From an uncultured bacterium (GTDB lineage Bacteria > Verrucomicrobiota > Kiritimatiellia > RFP12 > UBA1067), in assembly GCA_902799385.1 (NCBI GenBank), contig CADCAK010000010.1:1-64000 (forward strand): DNA of 64,000 nucleotides, in the 5' to 3' direction. A program made the position numbers and the translations under genes. The notes under the pieces were generated by a model. The model worked only from the letters and a program-made list of their open reading frames with translations. It made no database searches and was not told the DNA's origin. How positions within the stretch are numbered: the stretch's first letter is position 1; every line of letters starts with the position of its first letter. Below are positions 24,631 to 32,967 of the stretch, piece after piece.

Positions 24631-25941
24631 CTACCCGACCACGATTTCCTCCGACGGGAAGCGCACGTGCCTCTTCGACTCGCGGTCGCCTATCATCAGA
24701 ACCACGGTAAGCGCGCCGAGGCGCCCTATGAACATCGCGACCATTATCACGACGCGCCCCGCCGACGACAACGACGCCGTAGTGTCGCCAACCGAGAGTC
24801 CGGTCGTGGTGACGGCCGAGACCGCCTCGAAGAAAAGCGCGTCGGAGGAAATGCCGCGTCCCGCCTCGGAGACGAAAAGCGCACCCGTCACGACTACGGC
24901 GAACATCACTATCGCCATAAGGATCACGAGCGCCTCGCGCACGATCTCGGTCGGGATCGTCCTGCCGTCCATCACGGTCTCGGTCTCGCCCCGGCACATC
25001 GCCGTCGCCGTGTATATTATGACCGCGAGCGTCGTGACCTTCATGCCGGCGGCGGCGGAACCCGGGGCGCCGCCGATGAACATGAGGCACTCGTAGACAA
25101 GGCGCGTCAGCGGATGGAGCGTCTCGGTCGGAATCATGCAGAAGCCGCACGTCCGGGGCGTCACGGCCTGGTAGAAGCCGACGACCGCCTTGTCGGAGAG
25201 GCTCATGCCCTTGAGCGAGAGGTTCCACTCGACGGCGAGGAACGCGACGAAGGCGAGGACGAGAAGGCAGAGCGTGAACCGCAAGACGACGCGCGTGTGC
25301 AGGGAGAGGCGCCCTCTCGCGCCGGAGATGCGGTGCAGGAACTTGAACGTGCAGAGGTTGTAGATGACGAGGAAGCCGATGCCGCCGAGGATCGTCTCGA
25401 CGCCCATGACGACGACCGGCCAGCTGCGCGGGAACTTCGCAAGCGAGTCCGACTCAAGGCCGAAGCCGGCGTTGCAGAAGCTCATTATCGAGTAGAACAC
25501 CGCCTCGTACCAGCTGCCGAAGTGCGGGTAGAGCGCCACGGCAAAGACGCCCTCTATGACGAGCATCGAGCCGACGACCCAGCAAATTAGCCCCCTGAGG
25601 CCCTGTATCTGCTCGACGCCGTAGGCGTTCATGAGCGAAAACTCCCTCGCGAGCGAGAGCCGACGGCCTATCGCGATGAGGAAGAACGTGCCGCACGTCA
25701 TGAGCCCGAGGCACCCGAGCTCCACGAGCGCCATGAGGACGACCTGTCCCGCCGTGGAAAACTCTCGCCCGACGTCCACGACGGTAAGCCCCGTCACGCA
25801 GACGGCCGAACACGCCGTGAAAAGCGACGACAGGACGTCGCCGCGCATGTTGTCGGCGCGGCAGAACGGCAGCGCGAGGACGACTGCGCCGACCGCTATC
25901 AGCGCGAGGAAGCCGAGCGCGAACGAAGTGCGGCTTTTCAT
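24631..25941 (-). CDS. TrkH/KtrB-type potassium channel subunit
   Basis: 436 residues, eight-plus TM segments with four selectivity-filter P-loops: SAVCVTGLTVVD, SFCNAGF, GAPGSAAAGMKVTT and FEAVSAVTTTGLSVG. The first glycine-containing filter (VCVTGLT) is canonical for TrkH/KtrB. No RCK/KtrA gene is adjacent, so the gating partner must be elsewhere. It overlaps the tatC stop by 4 nt (ATGA), so it is translationally coupled to the Tat genes. No regulatory RNA was seen in the short leader. Confidence 0.9.
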   Translation of the reverse strand: MKSRTSFALGFLALIAVGAVVLALPFCRADNMRGDVLSSLFTACSAVCVTGLTVVDVGREFSTAGQVVLMALVELGCLGLMTCGTFFLIAIGRRLSLAREFSLMNAYGVEQIQGLRGLICWVVGSMLVIEGVFAVALYPHFGSWYEAVFYSIMSFCNAGFGLESDSLAKFPRSWPVVVMGVETILGGIGFLVIYNLCTFKFLHRISGARGRLSLHTRVVLRFTLCLLVLAFVAFLAVEWNLSLKGMSLSDKAVVGFYQAVTPRTCGFCMIPTETLHPLTRLVYECLMFIGGAPGSAAAGMKVTTLAVIIYTATAMCRGETETVMDGRTIPTEIVREALVILMAIVMFAVVVTGALFVSEAGRGISSDALFFEAVSAVTTTGLSVGDTTASLSSAGRVVIMVAMFIGRLGALTVVLMIGDRESKRHVRFPSEEIVVG

Positions 25942-26696
25942 TTTCCGAAAGTACCCTTCTCCTTAAGCCACACCATCCATACGGACAGTTCGTAGAGGAG
26001 GCAGAGCGGGACGGCCATGAATATCTGGCTCATCGGGTCGGGCGGCGTGAGGAACATCGAGAGGACGAACGACATAACTATCGCGATGCGCCGCTTTTCC
26101 CTTAGCCCCTTCGAGGTGACGACACCGAACCAACCGAGGACGAAGATTATGAGCGGTAGCTGAAAGACGAGGCCGAAGGCGATGATCGTCTTGAGGACGA
26201 TGGAGATGTAACCTTCGAGCCGGATGATCGTCGACGGGATCCCGCACCATTCGTTGATCGCCCTGAACGCCCTGACGACCATCGGCAGCGTCTTCGCGTA
26301 CGCGACGCCGAGGCCGATGAGGAAGAAGCCGCTTCCCGCAACGAGTATCGACATCAGGACGACCTTCTCGCGGTTCGTGAGGGCCGGAAAGACGAAGCGG
26401 AGGATTGCGTACATGATGAACGGGAACGCGAGCGCCGTGCCGCCCCAGCCTGCAATCGATATTATCGTCGACACGCCTGTCGTGAGGTCGAGCCCCTGCA
26501 GAAGCTCCTCGCTCTCGCCGGCGGGGCTCTTGAGCCATTCGAGTATCCACGGCGTGCAGCACCCCGCGACGACGGCGCAGACCGCCCAGGCGACCGCGCC
26601 GAAGACGAGCATGTCGCGCAGGGCGAGCAGGTGCTCGAGGAGCGGGCGCGGCGGGTCGTTCCTCGCGTCGGGGTCGTTGAGCAGCGAAATCGCCAT
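25938..26696 (-). CDS. tatC: TatC, twin-arginine translocase core subunit
   Basis: 252 residues. The start at 26696 overlaps the tatA/B stop (TAATG). Six TM segments are visible. The N-terminal LLEHLLALRDMLVFGAVAW corresponds to the conserved HLxELRxR region. FPALTNREKVVL and the late SMFLTPPDPMSQIFMAVPLCLLYELSVW match the TatC consensus (LTPPDxxSQ...P...LYE). The protein is slightly shifted from the canonical HLEELR (HLLALRD). It recognises folded Tat substrates with the TatA/B protein encoded immediately upstream. Confidence 0.95.
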   Translation of the reverse strand: MAISLLNDPDARNDPPRPLLEHLLALRDMLVFGAVAWAVCAVVAGCCTPWILEWLKSPAGESEELLQGLDLTTGVSTIISIAGWGGTALAFPFIMYAILRFVFPALTNREKVVLMSILVAGSGFFLIGLGVAYAKTLPMVVRAFRAINEWCGIPSTIIRLEGYISIVLKTIIAFGLVFQLPLIIFVLGWFGVVTSKGLREKRRIAIVMSFVLSMFLTPPDPMSQIFMAVPLCLLYELSVWMVWLKEKGTFGK

Positions 26697-27037
26697 TACG
26701 CGCCCTCCACCGGCGGCATGCCCGTAGCAGGGGGATCGGCCGGAACCGGGGCGTCGCCCCCGTCCTCCGCTTGCGCCGGCTCCGCAACGCCGGAACTTCC
26801 GGTGAATGCATCGTCGGGAAGACCGCCTTCCTCCTGCACGGCCCTTGTGAACTCGGTGTCCATGTCGAGGAGCTGGCGCTTGAAGTTGTCGGCGGCGCGG
26901 CGGAACTTCGAATAGTACTGCCCGAACGTCCGTGCCGCCGACGGCAGCCTCTTGGGGCCGACGACAACAAGAACGACGGCGAGCAGCACAAACCACTCGC
27001 CGAAGCCGATGCTGTCGAATACGACCGCCAGCGTCAT
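26696..27037 (-). CDS. TatA/TatB-type translocase subunit
   Basis: 113 residues. A single N-terminal TM (FGEWFVLLAVVLVVVGPKRLP) carries the GPKRLP hinge, followed by an amphipathic helix (SAARTFGQYYSKFRRAADNFKRQL) and an acidic, proline-rich tail (EDGGDAPVPADPPATGMPPVEGA). The hinge GPKxLP and long tail fit TatB as well as TatA; only one such gene is present, so it may serve both roles as in minimal Tat systems. It follows pal by 10 nt and has only a weak Shine-Dalgarno, so coupling is likely. Confidence 0.88.
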   Translation of the reverse strand: MTLAVVFDSIGFGEWFVLLAVVLVVVGPKRLPSAARTFGQYYSKFRRAADNFKRQLLDMDTEFTRAVQEEGGLPDDAFTGSSGVAEPAQAEDGGDAPVPADPPATGMPPVEGA

Positions 27038-27047
27038 CTGACAAACG

Positions 27048-27620
27048 TCACTTCTGGTAGATCACGAACTCGCCGCGGCGGTTCCTCGACCACGCGGACT
27101 CGTCGTTGCCGACGATCGCAGGCTTCTCCTCGCCGAAGCTGCGCGTCTGGATGCGCGAGGCGTCGATGCCGCTCTGGACGAGGTAGTTGCGGATGGTGCC
27201 CGCGCGGTTCTCACCGAGCGACATGTTGTACTCATTCGAGCCGCGCTCGTCGCAGTTGCCCTCGATGACAACCACGCGGTCGGCATGCGAACCGAGGTGC
27301 TGGGCGACCTCGTCGATCTTGCCGACCTCGCCCTGGGGAAGGACGGTCGAATCGAAGCCGAAGTAGATCGGCGCGAAGTCCACATCGGTGCAGCGCGTGC
27401 AGTACTCCTCGAACGGACGCACGCCGACGCCGGCGTCGCTAAGCAGGCCTTCCTGGTTGTCCTCGATGCTCGTCGATATCTCGGTGCCGTCCGCATTGCC
27501 GAGACCGGAACCGTCCGACGCGCCGCCGCCGGCGCCCGTGTTAGCCTTGCCATATTTGCAGCCCGAGACCGCGAAGGAAAGGGCTACTGCGACGACTACC
27601 ATCAAAGTTGAAATCTTCAT
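27048..27620 (-). CDS. pal: Pal, peptidoglycan-associated OmpA-like lipoprotein
   Basis: 190 residues. Lipoprotein signal MKISTLMVVVAVALSFAVSGC, with lipobox AVSGC (Cys21). An unstructured glycine/serine-rich linker (about 22-70) leads to the OmpA-C domain: APIYFGFDSTVLP, VVIEGNCDERGSNEYNMSLG and ENRAGTIRNYLVQSGI, the standard Pal peptidoglycan-binding motifs with Asp and Arg ligands. It ties the outer membrane to peptidoglycan. An AGGAG site precedes the ATG, and a weaker -10 (GGTATCAT) lies about 30 nt upstream. No tol genes are adjacent. Confidence 0.93.
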   Translation of the reverse strand: MKISTLMVVVAVALSFAVSGCKYGKANTGAGGGASDGSGLGNADGTEISTSIEDNQEGLLSDAGVGVRPFEEYCTRCTDVDFAPIYFGFDSTVLPQGEVGKIDEVAQHLGSHADRVVVIEGNCDERGSNEYNMSLGENRAGTIRNYLVQSGIDASRIQTRSFGEEKPAIVGNDESAWSRNRRGEFVIYQK

Positions 27621-27676
27621 CTTTTTCTCCTATTGTGTGAAAGTGACGAATATGATACCGAATTCTTCTGCGAAAA

Positions 27677-28366
27677 TCAAGTGGGAAACGATACTTTCCA
27701 CGGGCCGCGTGTGCGCCAGCACTCCCTGACGGCCTCGACCGACGGAGCAACGTAGATGGGTGTCGCCTGGTGGCGGAACCACGTGTCCTGGCGCTTCGCG
27801 AGCTGGCAGGTGCGCGTCAGTATCTTCGCGCGGTCGTCGCCCTCGCGGTAGCCGATTGCGAGGGAGGCCGTGCACGACCAGACCGGATACATCTCCTTGA
27901 GCCGCCGCTTCTCCGCGTCGAGCCCCGCCATGAACATCGCGTCTAAGCGGGCCGCGATGCGCGCGCGCACGACCGCGCGATCGATGCGTATCACTGGGTA
28001 TTCCGGAGGCGGGCTCTCCCAGCGACGGTCGAGCCCGCGAAGAAGCGCAGAGAAATAGAGCCCGGTGCCGCCGACTATCACCATCGGCACGTCCCCTGGA
28101 ACGGACGCCGCCCATGCCGACGCAGATCTCAGCCACGCGCCGGACGAGAACTCTTCGGCGGGCGTCACGACGTCTACGCCGCCCATGTGGAACTCCTCGC
28201 GCTCGGCGGCCGACGGCTTTGCGGTCCCGATGTCCATGCCCCGATACACGAGCATCGAGTCGGCGCTAAGTATCCACGCGCCCATCTCGCGCGCAAGCGC
28301 TGCCGCTATGTCGCTCTTGCCGCTCGCGGTCGGCCCCGCTAGGATGTACGCTTCCCGAACGAGCAT
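27677..28366 (-). CDS. miaA: MiaA-like tRNA dimethylallyltransferase, shortened
   Basis: 229 residues against the usual 300-320. The P-loop is intact (ILAGPTASGKSDIA). SADSMLVYRGMDIGTAKP matches the substrate-binding SADSxxVYRGxDIGTAK. IVGGTGLYFSALLRGL, ASLAIGYRE and RTCQLAKRQDTWFRH are also family hallmarks. The missing part, about 60 residues after the GGTGLYF helix, normally contains the NDxxRxxRALE segment, so the insertion domain that closes over the anticodon stem is reduced. The enzyme should prenylate A37 of UNN-reading tRNAs; activity with this deletion is uncertain. The ATG at 28366 lies 28 nt inside the lspA 3' end. Confidence 0.85.
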   Translation of the reverse strand: MLVREAYILAGPTASGKSDIAAALAREMGAWILSADSMLVYRGMDIGTAKPSAAEREEFHMGGVDVVTPAEEFSSGAWLRSASAWAASVPGDVPMVIVGGTGLYFSALLRGLDRRWESPPPEYPVIRIDRAVVRARIAARLDAMFMAGLDAEKRRLKEMYPVWSCTASLAIGYREGDDRAKILTRTCQLAKRQDTWFRHQATPIYVAPSVEAVRECWRTRGPWKVSFPT

Positions 28367-28803
28367 AGGATCAATAGTCCCGCCGCGACGGTGATGAAAG
28401 TGTCGGCGAGGTTGAAGCAGGGGAAGTGGTACGCGGCCCGCCAGTGGAAGTCGAGGAAGTCGATGACAAAGCCGCGAAAGACGCGGTCCACGAGATTGCC
28501 GACGATGCCTGCGTAGAGGAGGACCTCGGCGGCTGCGGCCGCGCGCCCGTCGCCGAAGACGGACTTGCGCTTCCAGACGAGGAACGCGAGCGCGAGGGCG
28601 GCAAACGCGGCGAGCGGCCAGACCTGCCCCTGGAACATGCCCCACGCGCAACCCCTGTTCTCTACGTACGCAAGGTCGAAGAACCCGGGGACGACGGGAA
28701 GCGGAGAAGCCCCCTTGAGATAGCCCGCCGCGAGCTCCTTCGCCACAGCGTCCGCAAGGACGAGGTGCACGACGGCTGCAAAGACGACGAGGTAGCGCCT
28801 CAT
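28339..28803 (-). CDS. lspA: LspA, lipoprotein signal peptidase
   Basis: 154 residues with four TM segments. The catalytic aspartates are in GIVGNLVDRVF (NxxDR) and FNLADTFI (FNxAD). AYVENRGCAWGMFQ corresponds to the ENxGAxFG region, with Cys in place of Ala. The start overlaps the stop of the zinc-finger gene (TGATG at 28803). LspA removes signal peptides from diacylated prolipoproteins such as the Pal and Wza proteins encoded in this window. Confidence 0.94.
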   Translation of the reverse strand: MRRYLVVFAAVVHLVLADAVAKELAAGYLKGASPLPVVPGFFDLAYVENRGCAWGMFQGQVWPLAAFAALALAFLVWKRKSVFGDGRAAAAAEVLLYAGIVGNLVDRVFRGFVIDFLDFHWRAAYHFPCFNLADTFITVAAGLLILCSFGKRTS

Positions 28804-29627
28804 CAGTTGCGGCTGCGCTCCATCTCGCTCTGGCACTCCATGCACGTCAGGACGAACGGCTGGTTGAGGAGGCGGGGCTTGCGTATAAGCTGGCCGCAGA
28901 CGGTGCAGACGCCGTACGACCCGTCGTCGATGCGGTGAAGCGCCTCTTCGATCTGCTGAATCGTGCGGTTGATGTTGCCCATCTGGCCGAGCGCCTGGAG
29001 TCGCAGCGTCTGGTTCGTGCCGTCGCCGCCGTCGGACTCGTGGTCCTCGGATTCGTTGAAGCCGGTGGCCTTCATAGCGTTGACGCCCGAGAGCGCTGCG
29101 GCGCGGGCCTCGATGAGGCGCTTGCGGAAGTCCTTGAGGTCAGCCACGGGGAACTTCGCGGTGGATTTTCCCTGCGTCCGCGTCGTAGGACGGCGCGAAA
29201 GCTTAATCTCGCCGCTAGTCATGACCTTGTCGGCCTTCGCAGCCGAGCGCTTCATCTCCTCGGCGATCGACATGGCGAACTCGATGGCCTTGGCGGTGTC
29301 CATGGCCTCAACCTCTGGCACGACCGGCTTCGCCACGACGACCGGACGGCGCGTAATGCGCGGGGGCACGCGCTTTATCTCGGCCTTCGGCTTCTTCGCG
29401 GAGATTGGCTTCTTTACGACGACGGCCTTCTTCGGCTTCGCGGTAGCCTTCTTCGCCACGGGCTTCTTCGCCGCAGGCTTCTTTGCCGCGACCTTCTTGA
29501 CCACGGCCTTCTTGACCACAGGCTTCTTTGCGGCCGGCTTCTTTGCGGCAGCCTTCTTCGGCTTCGCCACAGCCTTCTTCGCTACGGGCTTCTTGGCCTT
29601 CGAGGATTTCTTGACGCTGGTTCCCAT
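28803..29627 (-). CDS. Histone-H1-like repeats fused to a DksA/TraR zinc finger
   Basis: 274 residues. Residues 1 to about 95 are lysine/alanine/proline repeats of the type KKPVAKKA, like eukaryotic H1 tails and chlamydial Hc proteins. The C-terminal part is a TraR/DksA protein: a helical hairpin (DLKDFRKRLIEARAAALSG) and a four-cysteine zinc finger with Cys241, Cys244, Cys262 and Cys265 (CTVC...CMEC). DksA-type proteins enter the RNA polymerase secondary channel; here the acidic tip is not the canonical DxxDxA. The basic tail suggests DNA or RNA binding. AACAGGAGG precedes the ATG, and it is coupled to lspA downstream. Confidence 0.88.
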   Translation of the reverse strand: MGTSVKKSSKAKKPVAKKAVAKPKKAAAKKPAAKKPVVKKAVVKKVAAKKPAAKKPVAKKATAKPKKAVVVKKPISAKKPKAEIKRVPPRITRRPVVVAKPVVPEVEAMDTAKAIEFAMSIAEEMKRSAAKADKVMTSGEIKLSRRPTTRTQGKSTAKFPVADLKDFRKRLIEARAAALSGVNAMKATGFNESEDHESDGGDGTNQTLRLQALGQMGNINRTIQQIEEALHRIDDGSYGVCTVCGQLIRKPRLLNQPFVLTCMECQSEMERSRN

Positions 29628-29661
29628 GACTTGCCTCCTGTTTGGTGCTTCCGCCGTTATG

Positions 29662-31740
29662 TCAGATCTGTACGCCGGGCGGCAGTTTCATCCACTCGCG
29701 AATTTCGTCCGACAGCGGCAGTATCTCGACGATCGTCGCGAACTTGACTTCGCCTTCCGCGCCCGGAAGCTCGAACTGATCGCCGACCTTCTTGCCGAGC
29801 ATGTTCTGCGCAAGACGAGTCTTCGACGCGAGTATGCACTTGTCGACGTCGTTGTCCCATTCGCCGAGGACCGTGTAGGCCTTGCGCCCTTCCGCGCCCT
29901 CTATCACGACCGTGACGCCTGGCATCACCTCGTCGGTAGTGGCGTCGGCGAAGTCGCCGGGCTTGACGGCCTCCAGCTCGGCCTGCATGACGGTCTGCTT
30001 CTGCATCAGCACGCGCTGCTCGTCCTTGGCGTACTGGTACTCCGCGTTCTCCGACAGGTCGCCGTAACTCTTCGCGAACTCAATGCGCTTGACGTTCGCG
30101 GGCATGTCCTCGTTGATGAGCTTCAGGTACTCCTGCTTCTTGAGGCCGTAGCTCCTGAGCGAAGTGACGCGAGCATACTCCCTCTTCTTCTCGGTCTTGA
30201 CGAGGTGGCTCTCAAGCGCAGGGACGATGTGCGCCATCCTCATGACGATCGCGTGGTGCGTCGACGGATCCCACGCGATGGACGCCTGGAAGCGCTCGAA
30301 GAACAACACCTGGTCGGCGGGCTTCAGCAGCTTGAACATCTTCTCGAGCCACGCCCTGTCGCCGAAGAGACGGCGGACGGCGTTCTGCATCCTCAGCGTC
30401 TCGCCGCCGCGCCTGCCCTCGCCAAGCGCGATAGCGTGGGTGAGGATGGTCGCGACTGGCGGAAGCTCGGGCCACAGCTCGTAGGACTTGAGCACCCTGA
30501 TCTTCTTGCCGTCCACGGGGACGTCGGCGTATTCGAACTTGCCGAACTGCTCGATCTTGCCGACGACAAGCGTGACGAGCGTGGCGGGCGCCTGCGTGTC
30601 CTTGAGGAAGCCCCCGAGCGCGGCGCGGCAGGCGCCCTCCGAGCCGAAGCGCGACACTATCTCGGCGACCGCCGTGAAGCAGAGCTCGGGGATGGCGGCG
30701 TAGAGCTTCGCCTTGGCCTCGTCGGAATCCGCGAGGAACGAGATCATCGCGCCAACCTCGCGAGCCGGCAGGGACGACGCGGCGGAGATGTAGCGCCTGC
30801 GCTCCCAGAGGTACGCGCGCATGTCGGCGGCGGCTGGGCGCGTGAAGCCAAGGTCCAGGACGAGCGACGCGAGACGGGCGTAGAGCGCGTCGTCCACGTT
30901 GCGCGCCGCAGTCACCGCGAACTCGAGCCTGTCGGCAATCTTGGACTTCGCGTCGTCGGTGGCGGCCTTGAAGCGGCCCTGCGCGACGTATTCGCGGACC
31001 GCAGCCAAGATGAGCTTCGGGTCAGTCTCGTGGGAGAACGCGGTGAACCAGCCATCGCCGTAGTCCTCCACGGATGCCTTGAGGCGGATCGGGTCGGCGC
31101 GCTTCGCCGGGATCTCGACGAACTTGTCCTGGTGAAGCGACTTCCTCGCGTCCTCCCAGAACTTCTTCCAGTTGACGGCCTTCACGAATCCGTTCTGCAC
31201 GCAAATGTCCTCCAGGCGGACTATCGTCATGTCGCCATAGCTCTTGAGGACCTCCTTCACGAAGTCTCCAGGACGCTCCTTGAGCAGCGTCTCGAACGCC
31301 GCCGGATCGGCCTCGCGCAGTACGAGGATGTGGCCCTCGGGCGCGCACTCGAGCATGTCGCACGCCGCCGCGTAGGTGAACTGGTGGCCCTTCTTGGCCT
31401 TGAAGTCCACCGTGATGCGCCTATAGAAGTAGTCGAGGCGCTTCACCTTGCCGATGCCCCACGCCTTGCTGAGGACGAGCGCGCCCGGCTGGAAGCCGAC
31501 AAGCTTCTCGAGCTTCACGAGCGACTCGTCAAGCGGGCCCTCGCCGAAGCCGACGCCGTCCAGGAAAGAAAGAAGAAGACGATCCCCCGTCGTCTTCTTC
31601 AATGCGTCCCTGATGCCCGTCGCGCGGATCTTCTTGTCGAATTCTGCCCTGTTTTCGCGCACAAGCCGAAAAGCCCCTTCGAAGTCCCGCTTTTCCGCGC
31701 ACTCGTTCAACTGGTTAACCAACGCTTCCGTATCGGCCAT
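29662..31740 (-). CDS. Long GreA/GreB-family transcription elongation factor
   Basis: 692 residues, over four times normal GreA length. Only the last about 156 residues (537-692) are GreA. The coiled-coil N-domain carries AKSYGDLSENAEYQYAKDEQ with the acidic tip DLSENAE, and the FKBP-like C-domain contains VVIEGAEGRKAYTVLG, VDKCILASKTRLAQNMLGKK and FATIVEIL. Residues 1-530 are helical (VNQLNECAEKRDFEGAFRLV) with a small beta region (GFQPGALVLSKAWGIGKVKR) of unknown function. Such extended GreA proteins are known in PVC bacteria. The acidic tip is kept, so transcript-cleavage stimulation is plausible. Promoter at 31769-31777; GGAGAGG before the ATG. Confidence 0.88.
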   Translation of the reverse strand: MADTEALVNQLNECAEKRDFEGAFRLVRENRAEFDKKIRATGIRDALKKTTGDRLLLSFLDGVGFGEGPLDESLVKLEKLVGFQPGALVLSKAWGIGKVKRLDYFYRRITVDFKAKKGHQFTYAAACDMLECAPEGHILVLREADPAAFETLLKERPGDFVKEVLKSYGDMTIVRLEDICVQNGFVKAVNWKKFWEDARKSLHQDKFVEIPAKRADPIRLKASVEDYGDGWFTAFSHETDPKLILAAVREYVAQGRFKAATDDAKSKIADRLEFAVTAARNVDDALYARLASLVLDLGFTRPAAADMRAYLWERRRYISAASSLPAREVGAMISFLADSDEAKAKLYAAIPELCFTAVAEIVSRFGSEGACRAALGGFLKDTQAPATLVTLVVGKIEQFGKFEYADVPVDGKKIRVLKSYELWPELPPVATILTHAIALGEGRRGGETLRMQNAVRRLFGDRAWLEKMFKLLKPADQVLFFERFQASIAWDPSTHHAIVMRMAHIVPALESHLVKTEKKREYARVTSLRSYGLKKQEYLKLINEDMPANVKRIEFAKSYGDLSENAEYQYAKDEQRVLMQKQTVMQAELEAVKPGDFADATTDEVMPGVTVVIEGAEGRKAYTVLGEWDNDVDKCILASKTRLAQNMLGKKVGDQFELPGAEGEVKFATIVEILPLSDEIREWMKLPPGVQI

Positions 31741-31768
31741 TTGCCTCTCCTTTCGAAAATAGGCGCAT

Positions 31769-31777
31769 ATTATATCA
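31769..31777 (-). promoter_or_regulatory. Extended -10 overlapping a stop codon
   Basis: TGATATAAT on the minus strand; its TGA is the stop of the GNAT gene (31775-31777). It drives greA with a leader of about 20-25 nt holding GGAGAGG. Confidence 0.6.
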
Positions 31778-32272
31778 TAAATTCCGCTCGCGCACGTGGC
31801 GAATCATCGCAATCTCCGGACACGTGAACGGATCGGCGTGCTTGGTGCAGTTTATGCAACCGGTGTAGAGCTTGTGCATTATCTTCGTCTTCGGCACCTC
31901 TGCGAAGCCGAGCGAAGAGAAGAACTCTGGCGAGAAAGTGAGCGTTACGAGCTCGCGCGGCGAAAACGCTCTGGCGCGGTCGGCGATCGCCTCAACGAGC
32001 GCGCGCCCCATTCCGCGCCGCCGCATGTCCTGCCTCACCGCAACAGAGACTATCTCGACCGTCGCCGCCTCGGGGGCGCCTATCTCGGGATGGATCTGGT
32101 ACGCCGCGCACCCCGCAATCCCGCCGCCCGCCTCGGCGACGACGAACCTGTCTATCGACTCGACGATATTCGCGAGCGACCTCGGCACGAGGCGGTCTGC
32201 GTTCGCGCCTATGAGGGCGTAGATGCCCTCGGCGTCGCCGAGCCTCGCCTGCCTTATCGAAAATTCTCCCAT
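31775..32272 (-). CDS. GNAT acetyltransferase, short N-acetylglutamate-synthase type
   Basis: 165 residues. The GNAT fold shows IRQARLGDAEGIYALI at the start, then VEIVSVAVRQDMRRRGMGRALVEAI, where RRxGxGxxL is the acetyl-CoA loop. The end, PKTKIMHKLYTGCINCTKHA followed by FTCPEIAM, parallels the C-terminal KxWxDCxxCPKFxxCDE motif of short ArgA/NAGS-type acetyltransferases. This makes N-acetylglutamate synthase the best guess; other GNAT substrates remain possible. It has its own promoter (32306-32314) and a GGGAGAAGGG site. Confidence 0.72.
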   Translation of the reverse strand: MGEFSIRQARLGDAEGIYALIGANADRLVPRSLANIVESIDRFVVAEAGGGIAGCAAYQIHPEIGAPEAATVEIVSVAVRQDMRRRGMGRALVEAIADRARAFSPRELVTLTFSPEFFSSLGFAEVPKTKIMHKLYTGCINCTKHADPFTCPEIAMIRHVRERNL

Positions 32273-32305
32273 GACTGCCCTTCTCCCCGGTGCGGGGTTT
32301 GGAAG

Positions 32306-32314
32306 ATTATACCA
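32306..32314 (-). promoter_or_regulatory. Extended -10 promoter (TGGTATAAT)
   Basis: Preceded by GATT. Drives the GNAT gene with a leader of about 25 nt. The gap to the BioH stop (32332) is only 17 nt. Confidence 0.55.
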
Positions 32315-32331
32315 AATCGGAATACGGCTTG

Positions 32332-32967
32332 TTAAGACGGGACTGCGGCGTCTATCATTTCCGGGATGGCTATCGGCAAGGCGTGTTCCGAGCCAGGGAC
32401 CATCGTCACCGACGCCTGCGGGAATATCGACTTGAGGTACGCTGCGTTTTCGGCGCGCACGATCCCGTCGCGCTCGCTCTGGAAGATCGCGACCGGGCAC
32501 TTGAGCCGCCCCGACGCCTTCAGTTCCCCAAGCGCGTCGCGGAGATCGGTCTCACGCAAGTAATCGAGCCCCCGGGCGAGATTCCTCTCCTCGTCGAGCA
32601 TATATGGATTCGGCTTGCCCTCGGGAATTCCAAAGAACCCCTCGCCGCGCGTCATCTTGAGCCCCATCTCAAGCGCGGCAAGTCGCCTCTCCGACATTCC
32701 CGCCCAGCCGTCGTCCTTCATCATCCTCGCCGTCGCCGCGACAAGCACGAGCCCTTTTATCTTCTCGGGGAACGAAACAGCGAGGCGAAGTGCGGAGCTA
32801 CCGCCCATCGACCACCCAACGAGAACGACGCCGTCCTCGGCCTCGACCGCCTTTTCGGGAAGCCCTTCCAGCTGCTCGACGTACGAGAACACGCGGTCGC
32901 GCGGAAACGCGCAAAGGTCCCATGCCCGCTCGCTCGCAGACCACCCGTTAAGGACAAAGGTCTTCAC
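32332..32967 (-). CDS. Alpha/beta hydrolase, BioH-like
   Basis: 211 residues. It opens with FVLNGWSASERAWD (oxyanion region). The nucleophile elbow is VLVGWSMGGSSALRLA (Ser in GWSMGG, as in BioH GWSLGG). The acid is probably in FQSERDGIV and the histidine in VPGSEHALP. BioH-type esterases release pimeloyl-ACP for biotin synthesis. No other biotin gene is nearby, so a general esterase is an alternative. The 5' end overlaps the coaB 3' end by 20 nt, so the two are probably coupled. Confidence 0.7.
   Translation of the reverse strand: MKTFVLNGWSASERAWDLCAFPRDRVFSYVEQLEGLPEKAVEAEDGVVLVGWSMGGSSALRLAVSFPEKIKGLVLVAATARMMKDDGWAGMSERRLAALEMGLKMTRGEGFFGIPEGKPNPYMLDEERNLARGLDYLRETDLRDALGELKASGRLKCPVAIFQSERDGIVRAENAAYLKSIFPQASVTMVPGSEHALPIAIPEMIDAAVPS

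Noticed and set aside
28963-31827. A 954-codon plus-strand frame opposite greA and the zinc-finger gene
   Set aside because: It is the mirror of two well-supported genes; its leucine/arginine-rich sequence shows no domain.
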